Shown here: positions 26,097 through 34,279 of the stretch, in pieces | How positions within the stretch are numbered: position 1 is the first letter of the stretch | Layout of the letters: each line of letters begins with the position of its first letter | From: Candidatus Nitricoxidireducens bremensis | GTDB lineage: Bacteria; Pseudomonadota; Gammaproteobacteria; Burkholderiales; Rhodocyclaceae | Assembly: GCA_030247725.1 (NCBI GenBank) | Contig: JAOTRT010000019.1 | Location: 1 to 48,185, forward strand | DNA: 48,185 bases | Direction of reading: 5' to 3' | Notes under the pieces: generated by a model | Told to the model about the DNA's origin: nothing | The model's database searches: none | The model's input: the letters and a program-made list of their open reading frames with translations, nothing else | Translations under genes and position numbers: made by a program

Positions 26097-27872
26097 CTAT
26101 CCTGCGACGACCCGGTTCTTGCCTGCCCGCTTGGCCAGGTACATGGCCGCGTCGGCACGGGCGATGGCTTCGTTGGGCACTTCGGTTTCGCCGAGTTCGG
26201 CGACGCCGCAGCTGAAGGTGATGAGCACCTTCTCGTTCTTGTGGAGGAAGAAGCGCTTGGTGAGTTCGCGCTGGACCCGGGTCATGGCGGCGACGGCGTC
26301 GTCCACCGAGGTCTCGGGCAGCAGCACGACGAATTCCTCGCCGCCGTAACGGGCCAGGGTGTCCTGGGGGCGGATCGTCTCGCGCGTCACCCGCGCCAGA
26401 TGGACGAGGGCGTCGTCGCCGGCCTGGTGGCCGAGGGAGTCGTTGAGCTTCTTGAAGTTGTCGATGTCCAGCAGGGCCATGCAGATCTTGGCGTTGTGGC
26501 GGCGCACGCGGGCGACTTCCCGTTCCACGGCCTCGTTCATGCCCTTGCGGTTGAGGGCGCCCGTGAGCGGGTCGTGGCGCACCATCTCGCTGGCCTGGCT
26601 GAGCTCGTTCTGCAGGCGCGCCACTTCCTTCTCGGATTCGTCGACGCGCCGGCGCATGTCCATGAGCTCGTCGCGGGAGCGCTGGGCGTTGAGCTGGATG
26701 ACGCGGGTTTCGCGCATCACCTCGTCAAGGACGTCGGACAGCTCGGTGATGTCGTTGGCCTTGCTGATCTTCTCGGCGCAGCGGCCGATCTTGTCGTGGT
26801 AGTCGCCGGTGGTTTCGGTGAAGTCGCCGAGCCGGTCCACGAAGCTGGCGAGCATGGCCTTGAGGCGTTCCTTGGCGTCGTTGAGGCTCTTCTTCAGGGA
26901 GCTCTGCTTGTAGATCAAGTCCTTGAGCCGGCGTTCCACGTCGTCGAGGCGCCGCAGGTTGAGGGGCTGGGACACCAGGTCCGACACCAGGGACACCTGG
27001 CCGTGGAGCCACTGGTCGTCGATGACCAGTTCGTTGATGTTCTCGATGATGAGCTGCAGCAGATGGAGCAGGGCCGTCTTCAGTTCGGCCTGGTCCTCGG
27101 CGACGAAATTGAGGCGGTAGCTGAACTTCTTGAGCCGCCCGGTGACGCCGGAGATCTGCTCTTCGCTGCGGGCGGCGCGTACCTCGGCGGCCAGTTGGGC
27201 TGCCTCGGCGGCCAGGTCCGGCGTGTCCACCAGCAGGATGGAGATGGCGTTTTCGAGCAGCTGGGCGACGAGATCCAGCAGTTCGGTGTTCGGTACTTTT
27301 GCCGTGCCGCCCTTGGCCGCGGCAGGGGCGGGAGCGGACTCGGCCGCGACGGGGATTTCTGCGGCGGCCGGCGCGTCCGCCAGTTCCGCTTCCGCGGCGG
27401 CCGGCGTCTGGGCCCAGTTGCGCAGCAGGGACTGGAGGCGGCCGAACAGCACGTCCGGGGAACCCGAGGAGCCCAGCACATGGTCGAGGGTCTCGCGCTT
27501 CTTCGCCGCCGTTAGACCGGCGTGGCGGGCTTCCGTCTGCACGACGAGTTCGCGGATCAGCGCCGCCCAGTTCGGCGGCTCGGCGCCCATGCGCGTGAAG
27601 ACCTCGGTGAGCGCCGTCTTCAGGCTGTCCCAGTTCTTGTCCGTGACGGCGGTTTCCAACTGGCGCGCATGGCGCATCTGTTCGGGGGTTTCCCGCGGCA
27701 GGGAGGCGGCAACGGTCTTCAGCGCCTTTTCGGGGAAGGCTTCGGCCGCCACGGTGCCGGCGATCTCGTGGTAGAAGGCGCGGTAGTTGTCGGGGGTCGG
27801 CGGCGTGCGCCGCATCGCCAGCTGGCGCAGGGTTTCGCGGGCGATTTCCGATGGCTGGGTGAACTCGGGCAT
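26097..27872 (-). CDS. GGDEF diguanylate cyclase with long helical N-terminus
   Basis: About 591 residues, soluble, no membrane segment. Residues ~1-170 and ~190-420 are helical with coiled-coil character (NELSQASEMVRHDPLTG marks the junction). An Ala/Pro-rich break lies near 150-190. The C-terminal GGDEF domain (about 430-588) has GGEEF at the active site, preceded five residues earlier by RPQD, an intact inhibitory I-site. It should make c-di-GMP and be feedback-controlled. No receiver or PAS domain is seen, so the input signal is unknown. It lies 29 nt after the NarL-type regulator and abuts rfbB, linking c-di-GMP with rhamnose sugar supply by position. Confidence 0.92.
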   Translation of the reverse strand: MPEFTQPSEIARETLRQLAMRRTPPTPDNYRAFYHEIAGTVAAEAFPEKALKTVAASLPRETPEQMRHARQLETAVTDKNWDSLKTALTEVFTRMGAEPPNWAALIRELVVQTEARHAGLTAAKKRETLDHVLGSSGSPDVLFGRLQSLLRNWAQTPAAAEAELADAPAAAEIPVAAESAPAPAAAKGGTAKVPNTELLDLVAQLLENAISILLVDTPDLAAEAAQLAAEVRAARSEEQISGVTGRLKKFSYRLNFVAEDQAELKTALLHLLQLIIENINELVIDDQWLHGQVSLVSDLVSQPLNLRRLDDVERRLKDLIYKQSSLKKSLNDAKERLKAMLASFVDRLGDFTETTGDYHDKIGRCAEKISKANDITELSDVLDEVMRETRVIQLNAQRSRDELMDMRRRVDESEKEVARLQNELSQASEMVRHDPLTGALNRKGMNEAVEREVARVRRHNAKICMALLDIDNFKKLNDSLGHQAGDDALVHLARVTRETIRPQDTLARYGGEEFVVLLPETSVDDAVAAMTRVQRELTKRFFLHKNEKVLITFSCGVAELGETEVPNEAIARADAAMYLAKRAGKNRVVAG

Positions 27873-27901
27873 GGGCGGGGCTCGCTCGATTCGCGGGGGG
27901 A

Positions 27902-28540
27902 TTATTCCACCAGGCCGTGTTCCAGGCCGTAGCGGATCAGTTCGGCGGTGTTGCCGAGGCCGAGCTTCTCCAGCAGGCGGGCGCGGTAGGTGCTGACCGT
28001 GGCGACGGAGATGTTCAGTTCCTCGGCCACCTGGGTCAGGGTGCGGCCCGAGGCGATCAGGCGCAGCACTTCGTGCTCCCGGTCGGAGAGCTTTTCCAGG
28101 GCCGGGCGGTTGCCGCCGGCGATGACTTCCGCCAGCTTGGCGGCAAGGGTGGGGCTGATGTACTTGTCGCCGCCGGCCACCTTGCGGATGGCGGCCACCA
28201 GCTCGCTCGGCGCGCTCTGCTTGGTCAGGTAGCCGGCGGCGCCTGCCTGGATGGCGCGCACCGCGTACTGGTCCTCCGGGTGCATGGAGAGCATCAGCAC
28301 GGGCAGGCGCGGGAATTCCTTCTTGAGTTGCTTGAGGGTGTCGATGCCGTTGCGGTTGGGCATGGCGACGTCGAGCAGGAACACGTCCCAGGACTGGTTG
28401 CGCGCCAGCTGCAGGGCTTCGGCGCCGTCGTCGGCCTCGCCGGCGACCACCAGGTCTTCGGTTTCGGAGAGGATCTGCTTGAGGCCCTGCCGCACGATGG
28501 CATGGTCGTCGGCGATGAGAACGTGGATTTTGTCGTTCAT
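27902..28540 (-). CDS. NarL/FixJ-family response regulator
   Basis: About 212 residues. The receiver domain (about 3-120) has the acidic pair in IADDHAIVRQG, the phosphoacceptor Asp in FLLDVAMPN (about 55), Thr/Ser-equivalent MLSMH and Lys in YLTKQ. A LuxR-type helix-turn-helix follows (about 150-205: LSDREHEVLRLIASG, LNISVATVSTYRARLLEKL). The ATG at 28540 lies 2 nt after the kinase stop; a TTG at 28546 would overlap it (TTGA). It is the cognate partner of the histidine kinase upstream. Targets are unknown; the adjacent GGDEF-rhamnose genes are candidates. Confidence 0.93.
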   Translation of the reverse strand: MNDKIHVLIADDHAIVRQGLKQILSETEDLVVAGEADDGAEALQLARNQSWDVFLLDVAMPNRNGIDTLKQLKKEFPRLPVLMLSMHPEDQYAVRAIQAGAAGYLTKQSAPSELVAAIRKVAGGDKYISPTLAAKLAEVIAGGNRPALEKLSDREHEVLRLIASGRTLTQVAEELNISVATVSTYRARLLEKLGLGNTAELIRYGLEHGLVE

Positions 28541-28542
28541 GA

Positions 28543-30072
28543 TCAAAACAGGTTGCGCTGCAGGTCTTCTTCCGTCGTGTTCGGTTCGGCGAGGCGCTTC
28601 TCCGGAACCCGCAGCAGTATATGGGTGCCGCCCTGTTCGACGGCGGAAATCTCGAACTCCCCGGCCAGGCTGTGGATGCGCTCGCGTATCCCGCGCAGGC
28701 CGAAGGATTTCGGCTTGTTCATGTCCGCATCCGAGATGCCGCGGCCATTATCGCGGATTTCGAGCGCAATGCTACCTTGTTCGCGGCGCAGCCGCACGAC
28801 GGCCAGGGAGGCGTGGGCGTGCTTGGCCACGTTGGTGAGGGCCTCCTGCACGATGCGGAACAGGGCGAGGGAGGTTTCCGCGTCCGGCTCGACGCCTTCG
28901 TCGCACTGGGCGCGGCAGGCGACGCCCGTGCTATGGGCGAAGTCCTCGGCCTGGCATTTGATGGCCTCGGCGAGGCCGAACTCGTTGAGGATGCCGGGAC
29001 GCAGCTGGCGCGCCACGCGCTGGGTGGTGCCGAGGGCCTGGTCGAGGAGCCCCTCGATGGAGGCCGATTTCTCCCGCAGGCTGGGGGGCGTCTCCGGCAG
29101 TTTGCTGGCCAGCAGGGCCGCCTCGATCTTGAGGCGCACGAGGATGCTGCCGAGTTCGTCGTGGATGTCCCGGGCGATGCGTTCCCGCTCCTCTTCCTTG
29201 GCGGCCTCCAGGTGGAAGGAGAGTTCGGCGAGCTGTTCCCGCGAGGCGCGCAGCTCGGCCTCGATCTCCTTGGCGGTGGTGATGTTGGTGGCGATGCCCT
29301 GCCAGACCACGGCGCCGTCGTCGCGGCGCTGGGGAACGGAGCGCAGGTCGATCCAGCGTCCGCGGGCGCGGCCCTTGAGGCGTCCCTCCCAGTCGAGGGC
29401 GCCGCCGCTGGTGGCTGAATCCTCCAGCGCCCGGCCCAGGCGGCGGCGGTCCTCCGCCTCGAAAGCGTCGAAGAAGCGCTGCGCCGAGCCGAGGATCTCC
29501 GGCTGCTTGATGCCGAACAGCCGATGGCAGCCTTCGCTGACGAAGACGAAACGGTAGGCGCCCAGGGGGTCGCGCTGCAAGTCGAAGACCATGCCCGGCA
29601 GGTTGCTCGCCAGGGTGCGGAAGCGCGCCTCGCTGTCCTTGAGCATCTCCAGGGCGGCGCGATGGTCGGCGCGATGGCGCGCCTCGCGCACTTCGCGGGC
29701 GACGGCCGGCACCAGGCGGTCGATGCGGTCGAGGGAGACCACGTCGTGGGCGCCGTTGCGCATGGCCTTGACGGCTGCCTTCTCCTCGGCGGCGGTGGCG
29801 ACGATGAGGAAGGGCAGGTCCAGGCCCTGGTCGTGCACGATGCGCAGGGCTGCGCTGGCGGTGAGGCCGGTGGTACCGTGGAAATAGAGGGCCGCATCCC
29901 AGGGCTGGGCCCGCAGGGCAGCCCGCAGGGCCGCAGCACCGGCAATAGGGCCGTCGGGCGACAGGGCGGCGCCGTCGCCGAAGCGCTCGGCGACCTGCTT
30001 CGCCGCGTCGCCGTCGCTGGCGATCACCAGCAGGTGCAGGGGCGGGTCCGAGGCGGGCGTTGCGGTGGTCAT
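28543..30072 (-). CDS. PAS sensor histidine kinase (HisKA_3/NarX type) with degenerate receiver-like N-terminus
   Basis: About 509 residues, no membrane segment, so probably cytoplasmic. Residues ~10-130 look like a receiver fold whose phospho-Asp strand reads WDAALYFHG and lacks the Asp. A PAS domain spans about 145-270 (SEARFRTLASNLPGMVF, WQGIATNITTAKE). HisKA_3 follows with the phospho-His in RIARDIHDELG (about residue 300). A HATPase domain has NVAKHAHA (N box), RDNGRGI and GLRGIRER (G boxes). It overlaps or abuts its regulator gene at 28540-28546. The PAS ligand cannot be read. Confidence 0.92.
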   Translation of the reverse strand: MTTATPASDPPLHLLVIASDGDAAKQVAERFGDGAALSPDGPIAGAAALRAALRAQPWDAALYFHGTTGLTASAALRIVHDQGLDLPFLIVATAAEEKAAVKAMRNGAHDVVSLDRIDRLVPAVAREVREARHRADHRAALEMLKDSEARFRTLASNLPGMVFDLQRDPLGAYRFVFVSEGCHRLFGIKQPEILGSAQRFFDAFEAEDRRRLGRALEDSATSGGALDWEGRLKGRARGRWIDLRSVPQRRDDGAVVWQGIATNITTAKEIEAELRASREQLAELSFHLEAAKEEERERIARDIHDELGSILVRLKIEAALLASKLPETPPSLREKSASIEGLLDQALGTTQRVARQLRPGILNEFGLAEAIKCQAEDFAHSTGVACRAQCDEGVEPDAETSLALFRIVQEALTNVAKHAHASLAVVRLRREQGSIALEIRDNGRGISDADMNKPKSFGLRGIRERIHSLAGEFEISAVEQGGTHILLRVPEKRLAEPNTTEEDLQRNLF

Positions 30073-30121
30073 GGAACTGTCGGTCAGCCGGAAAGCGGCG
30101 ATTCTACGCCGCCCGGCCCGG

Positions 30122-30127
30122 TATAAT
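30122..30127 (+). promoter_or_regulatory. -10 element of tRNA-Thr
   Basis: A perfect TATAAT lies 13 nt before the first tRNA base, leaving a short leader for 5' processing. No good -35 is present at 16-18 nt spacing, so the promoter call rests on the -10 and its position. Confidence 0.6.
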
Positions 30128-30140
30128 GCCGCCCGGCAGT

Positions 30141-30216
30141 GCCGGCATAGCTCAGTTGGTAGAGCAACCGCCTTGTAAGCGGTAGGTCCCCAGTTCGAAT
30201 CCGGGTGCCGGCACCA
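30141..30216 (+). tRNA. tRNA-Thr (anticodon TGT)
   Basis: A 76-base cloverleaf with encoded CCA. The acceptor stem is GCCGGCA/TGCCGGC with discriminator A. The D arm is GCTC...GAGC, the anticodon stem ACCGC/GCGGT encloses CTTGTAA, and the T arm contains GTTCGAATC. The anticodon TGT at 30174-30176 reads ACA and related Thr codons. The CCA ends 3 nt before the stop codon of the convergent outer-membrane lipoprotein gene. Confidence 0.97.
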
Positions 30217-30219
30217 GTT

Positions 30220-31623
30220 TCAGCCCCCGCCGCCCAGCGCTTTATAGAGTTGGGCCGTTGCCCCCAGCTGAGCGCGACGCACCTGGATCGCGCCTTGCTG
30301 GGCGCCGAAGAGTTCCCGCTGAGCATCCAGCACTTCCAGAAAGCTGGCGACGCCGGCCTTGTAGCGGGCCTGGGCGATCTTGAAGCGTTCCTCCTGGGTC
30401 CTCAGCAGGGCTTCGGCCGCTTGGCGCTGGTCGATCAGCGTGGCGCGGGTGGACAGCAGGTCCGCCACCTCGCGGAAGGCCTGCTGGATGGTCTTCTCGT
30501 ATTCGGCGACGGCGATGACCTTGCGCGCTTCGGCGATGTCCTTGTTGCCCGCCAGACGGCCGCCGTCGAACAGGGGCAGGCTCAGGGAGGGCTGGTAGCT
30601 CCAGACCCCCGTATTGCCCTCGAACAGGGTGGCGACGCCGCGGCTGGCGACACCGAAGGCGGCGGTGAGCAGGAGTTTGGGCAGAAAGGCCGCCCGGGCC
30701 GCGCCGATGCTGGCGTTGGCGGCGATCAGCCGCTGCTCGGCGGCCATGACGTCCGGCCGCGTCAGCAGGACTTCCGAGGGAATGCCGGCCGCCAGGTTGT
30801 CGCCGACCGCCTGTTCGAGGAGATTGCGGCCCCGCGGCAGTCCTTCGGGCGCATGGCCGACGAGCTGGTTCAGCCAGTTGGATGCCGCTGCCCGCTGGCG
30901 TTCCAGCACCGCCAGTTCCGCCCGGGCCGATTCGACGGCGCCTTCGGCCTGCAGGATCTCGATGTTGGAGGCGAAGCCGGATTCCCGGCCCCGGGCGACG
31001 AGGGCGCGGGTCTTCTCGCGGGAGGCCAGGGTCTCGCGGCCGACGAGCAGCCGTTCCTCCATTTCAAGGAGGCCGAAGTAGGCGTTGGCGACGTCGGCGA
31101 CGATGGACAGGCGGGCGGCCCGCTGAGCTTCCTCGCTGGCCAGGTAGCTGGCGCGGGCCGACTCGGACATGCTCGCGACTCGGCCCCAGAAGTCCACCTC
31201 GAAGGCGACGCTGGAGAGGGAGAGATCGTTGCGTTCGTTGACGATGGGAACGCCGTTGCCGGAGGGATCGGAGGTGCCGACGAACTGGGGCGGAATCTTC
31301 TGGGCGGCCCGGCTCAGCCCCAGATTCAGGTTGGGCACGCGCTCGGCGCTGGAGATGCCGTACTGGGCGCGGGCTTCCCCGACGCGGGCGACGGCGATAC
31401 GCAGGTCCCGGTTGTGTTCCAGGGCCGTGGCGATGAGGGCCTGGAGACGGGGATCGGGGAACAGGGTGCGCCAGTCGGTATGGGCCGCCTCGCGCTTTCC
31501 CGCCGCCTGGACCGGTTCTGGCCAGGCGGCCGGCACCGGGGCTTCGGGCCGCTTGTAATCCGGCGCCAAGGAGCAGCCGGCCAGGGCGACGGCCAGCAAT
31601 GCGGCGGTGAACCGATTACGCAT
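30220..31623 (-). CDS. NodT/OprM-family outer-membrane efflux lipoprotein
   Basis: About 467 residues. The signal peptide ends with the lipobox LAGC (Cys about residue 17), followed by SLAPDYKRPEAPVPAAW, typical of NodT/OprM/AdeC outer-membrane factors. Two repeated OEP domains with long helices follow (AYFGLLEMEERL near 190; VKYAGV-like YKAGVASFLEVLDAQRELF near the end). It forms a trimeric beta-barrel/tunnel for RND or other tripartite pumps. The ATG at 31623 starts the signal peptide directly; no strong ribosome site is seen. No RND pump or adaptor is adjacent, so the partner is elsewhere. The type I exporter 9 kb away also lacks an outer-membrane channel gene. Confidence 0.92.
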   Translation of the reverse strand: MRNRFTAALLAVALAGCSLAPDYKRPEAPVPAAWPEPVQAAGKREAAHTDWRTLFPDPRLQALIATALEHNRDLRIAVARVGEARAQYGISSAERVPNLNLGLSRAAQKIPPQFVGTSDPSGNGVPIVNERNDLSLSSVAFEVDFWGRVASMSESARASYLASEEAQRAARLSIVADVANAYFGLLEMEERLLVGRETLASREKTRALVARGRESGFASNIEILQAEGAVESARAELAVLERQRAAASNWLNQLVGHAPEGLPRGRNLLEQAVGDNLAAGIPSEVLLTRPDVMAAEQRLIAANASIGAARAAFLPKLLLTAAFGVASRGVATLFEGNTGVWSYQPSLSLPLFDGGRLAGNKDIAEARKVIAVAEYEKTIQQAFREVADLLSTRATLIDQRQAAEALLRTQEERFKIAQARYKAGVASFLEVLDAQRELFGAQQGAIQVRRAQLGATAQLYKALGGGG

Positions 31624-31801
31624 GTCGGCGCAGCATCTTCCCCGCAGATGGGGGGATGGACGGAGGAGTTGCGCCGGTATGCGCCGCAGACAACGGGTGT
31701 TCCACGCTTTTTTCCTGGACGGGTGGCCGGAACCCAATATCCCGACCCTGGCCCATTTTGCGCGACAACGGCCGGTGTCTTAAGCGGGAAAAGGCCGGAG
31801 A

Positions 31802-33115
31802 TTACCTCGCGGTTTCCGGCTGCCGGGCGGCGGCGAGCAGGGCTGCGGTGGCCACGAGCTTCTCCCGCGGTTTGCCTTGGCCCGCAGCCACTTCCTGGGT
31901 ATCGATGCGCTGCCAGCCGGGGAAATCCACCACCTCGATGCCGCGGTCCTGCAATCGGGCATCGATGGCGCTGCCGCCGGGTTTTGCCGGCTGCTCGGCA
32001 GCGGCGAGGTTGGCGGCGATGGCATCCGCCGTCGCCAGGGCATCGCTGCGGTTGGCGGGGATGACGCCCTGGGGACCCCGCTTGCACCAGCCCGTAGTCC
32101 AGACGCCGGGCTCCACCCGCCCTTCCTCGTGCTTCACGATGCCGCGCCCGGTGTCGAAAGGCACGCCGGGAATCGGGCGGGCACGGTAGCCGATGGCGGT
32201 GATCACTGTATTCACGGGCAGGGTGAATTCCGCTTCTTCCCCGTCGGCGAGCGGGCTGCGGACGAGGCGCAGGGCGGCGACGGTCCCCTCGCCCGCGATG
32301 GCGACCGGGGTGGCATGAAAGAGGAAATGCAGGCGCAGGGGCTTGTCCGTCCATTCGGTGGCGGCGAAGCCGCGCAGGATTTCCAGGTTCTTCAACGCCG
32401 CCTTGCGGCGGGTCTCGTCCCAGTCGGCGGGCGGCTCGGCGGGGAGCGGTGCGTCCACGCAGGGAGCGACCTGTTCCAGGCGTCCCAGCTCCGCCAGTTC
32501 GGCGGCGGAGAAGGCGGCTTCGCAGGGGCCGCGGCGGCCGATCAGATAGATGTCGGTCAGCCCGGCCCGGGCGAGTTGCGCGGCAGCGTGGGCACAGATG
32601 TCCGATGCGGCGAGTTCCGCCGACGTCTTGCCGAGGATGCGGGCGATGTCCAGGGCCACGTTGCCGTTGCCGATGATGGCCGCTGCCGGGCCGTCGATGC
32701 GCGGCGCGAGGCCGCTGCAGTCCGGGATGCCGTTGTACCACCCGACGAAGCGGCCGGACCCGTAGACGCCGGCCAGATCTTCACCCGGGATGCCGAGGCG
32801 CCGGTCCTCCAGGGCGCCGCTGGCGATCACCACGGCGTGGTAGGCGGCCTTCAGGTCCTCGTAGGCGACGTCGCGACCCACTTCCACGTTGCCGCGGAAA
32901 CGCACGTTTCCCCTGGCGAAGCTGCGCTCGAACTGGCGCACGATGGCCTTGGTGCCTTGGTGATCCGGGGCGACGCCGCCGCGTATCAGGCCGTAGGGTG
33001 TCGGCAGGCGGTCGTAGATGTCGATGCGGGCGTCGGGTAGCTTGCGCGTAAGCTGGTCCGCCGTATAGCAGCCGGCGGGTCCGGCGCCGACGATGGCGAT
33101 ATGGAGGGGGGTCAC
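31802..33115 (-). CDS. FAD-dependent NADPH:ferredoxin (adrenodoxin-type) reductase, FprA-like
   Basis: About 437 residues. The FAD-binding start IAIVGAGPAGCYTADQL, LPTPYGLIRGGVAPDHQ and the NADP-binding IIGNGNVALDIARIL, together with YLIGRRGPCEAAFS and WTTGWCKRGPQGVI near the C-terminus, are characteristic of the adrenodoxin reductase/FprA family. It passes electrons from NADPH to a ferredoxin. The start is GTG at 33115, overlapping the stop of the PaaX-family gene (GTGA), so the two are coupled. The divergent PaaA-like oxygenase may receive its electrons by way of a ferredoxin (inference). Confidence 0.9.
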   Translation of the reverse strand: MTPLHIAIVGAGPAGCYTADQLTRKLPDARIDIYDRLPTPYGLIRGGVAPDHQGTKAIVRQFERSFARGNVRFRGNVEVGRDVAYEDLKAAYHAVVIASGALEDRRLGIPGEDLAGVYGSGRFVGWYNGIPDCSGLAPRIDGPAAAIIGNGNVALDIARILGKTSAELAASDICAHAAAQLARAGLTDIYLIGRRGPCEAAFSAAELAELGRLEQVAPCVDAPLPAEPPADWDETRRKAALKNLEILRGFAATEWTDKPLRLHFLFHATPVAIAGEGTVAALRLVRSPLADGEEAEFTLPVNTVITAIGYRARPIPGVPFDTGRGIVKHEEGRVEPGVWTTGWCKRGPQGVIPANRSDALATADAIAANLAAAEQPAKPGGSAIDARLQDRGIEVVDFPGWQRIDTQEVAAGQGKPREKLVATAALLAAARQPETAR

Positions 33116-34050
33116 GGCCTGGCGCCGCGGATGCCGCCGAAGCGGGCGTAGAAATAGGGGGCGGCCGGCGGCAGCGGCCCGGCGGCGGTTTCCAGGGTTG
33201 CCAGCAGGTGCTCCTCGGCCGGGCCCTGGCTCAGGGTGTAGATGTCGCGACACATCTGCCGGGCGGCGTGGCCCGGCCAGTCGGCGGGCAGCAACTGCTG
33301 GGGCAGCAGCGGGTCCCGCAGCAGCACGCGGCGGAACTCGTGGATCAGCAGGGTGCGGACGGCGAAGCACTGCTCCGGATCGGCGTTCGTCACTGTTTTC
33401 AGCGTGCGCAGCACTGGCCGGAAGCGGTCGGTGAAGCGTTGGTACTCGGCTGCGATGTGGTCCAGGTTCCAGCAGTTCCGTACAAGTTCGTGCAGCGGCC
33501 CGCTGGCGAAGGGGCCAAGGGTCTGGGCCTGGAGGACCACCACCTTGTCGAAGGCGGCGTTGCCCTGGAGGATGTCGATGAGGGGGGCGCTGTCGGCCGA
33601 GGGATGGGCGAGGACGCCCGGCGCGACGATGCCGAAGCCTTCCCACAGCAGTTCCCGCCGCAGGGCATCGCGCTGGGCGGTTGTCAGGGTACTGCCCGAG
33701 GTGAGCACGATCTGCCAGCTGCCGTCCCAGGTGGGATTGTGCTCTTCATAGATGCGCCGGTAGGCGTGCTCGAAGCGGCGTATGCCGTCGGCCGTCAGGC
33801 TGTAGAAGCTGCGGCGCCCCACGGGATTGGCCGTCAGCCACTGGTCGCGGACCAGGCGGAACACGCTGGTGCGCACCATGCGCGCATTGAGGCCCAGGGG
33901 TTCCACCAGGCGGATGAAGCTGCCCAGCCAGACGCTGCCGCCGTGGGGGGCGATGGCATCCCCGTAGATGGTGATGATGAGCGAATTCGCCCGCAGCGGG
34001 CGCTCCTCCAGGAGATTGGCGATCCAGTCGGCAAGCAGGCGGCTTTTCAT
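33112..34050 (-). CDS. PaaX-family transcriptional regulator
   Basis: About 312 residues. The winged-helix N-terminus contains VWLGSFIRLVEPLGLNARMVRTSVFRLV (read as GSFIRLVEPLG and MVRTSVFRLVRDQW) and GRRSFYSLT, strongly conserved in PaaX. The C-terminal domain includes YTLSQGPAEEHLL. Known PaaX proteins repress phenylacetate genes and release DNA on binding phenylacetyl-CoA. The ATG at 34050 gives a normal-length protein; the extension to 34179 is Arg-rich and unlikely. It is divergent from the PaaA-like oxygenase gene across about 230 nt carrying operator-like palindromes. The effector here may be another aryl-CoA. Confidence 0.9.
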   Translation of the reverse strand: MKSRLLADWIANLLEERPLRANSLIITIYGDAIAPHGGSVWLGSFIRLVEPLGLNARMVRTSVFRLVRDQWLTANPVGRRSFYSLTADGIRRFEHAYRRIYEEHNPTWDGSWQIVLTSGSTLTTAQRDALRRELLWEGFGIVAPGVLAHPSADSAPLIDILQGNAAFDKVVVLQAQTLGPFASGPLHELVRNCWNLDHIAAEYQRFTDRFRPVLRTLKTVTNADPEQCFAVRTLLIHEFRRVLLRDPLLPQQLLPADWPGHAARQMCRDIYTLSQGPAEEHLLATLETAAGPLPPAAPYFYARFGGIRGARP

Positions 34051-34166
34051 CGGGGTGGGCAGAGTCTGTGCGCGGGATATGTCGCCGGGAAATGATACCA
34101 ATAGCGGCTCCAAGCCGTAACGCCACGGCAGGCATCGGACCGGACGGGCGATGCCGCAGCGCAGCG

Positions 34167-34198
34167 TTGACATGGTCAAAGTGATACATTAGTGTCAA
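34167..34198. promoter_or_regulatory. Candidate operator/promoter of the PaaA-like gene
   Basis: Two dyads lie side by side in the divergent intergenic region: a perfect TTGAC-ATG-GTCAA (34167-34179) and TGATAC-ATTA-GTGTCA (34183-34198) with one mismatch. The first contains TTGACA, a consensus -35, on the plus strand; a weak -10 (TAGTGT at 34190) overlaps the second dyad. A repressor bound here, most simply the PaaX-family protein, would block transcription towards 34280. Confidence 0.5.
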
Positions 34199-34279
34199 TA
34201 AAAAATCAAGAATATGTGTCACAACGGGCGGCGACCCGCGGGTCGCCGCAGCGTCAAACATCAGACACCGGAGACAACC

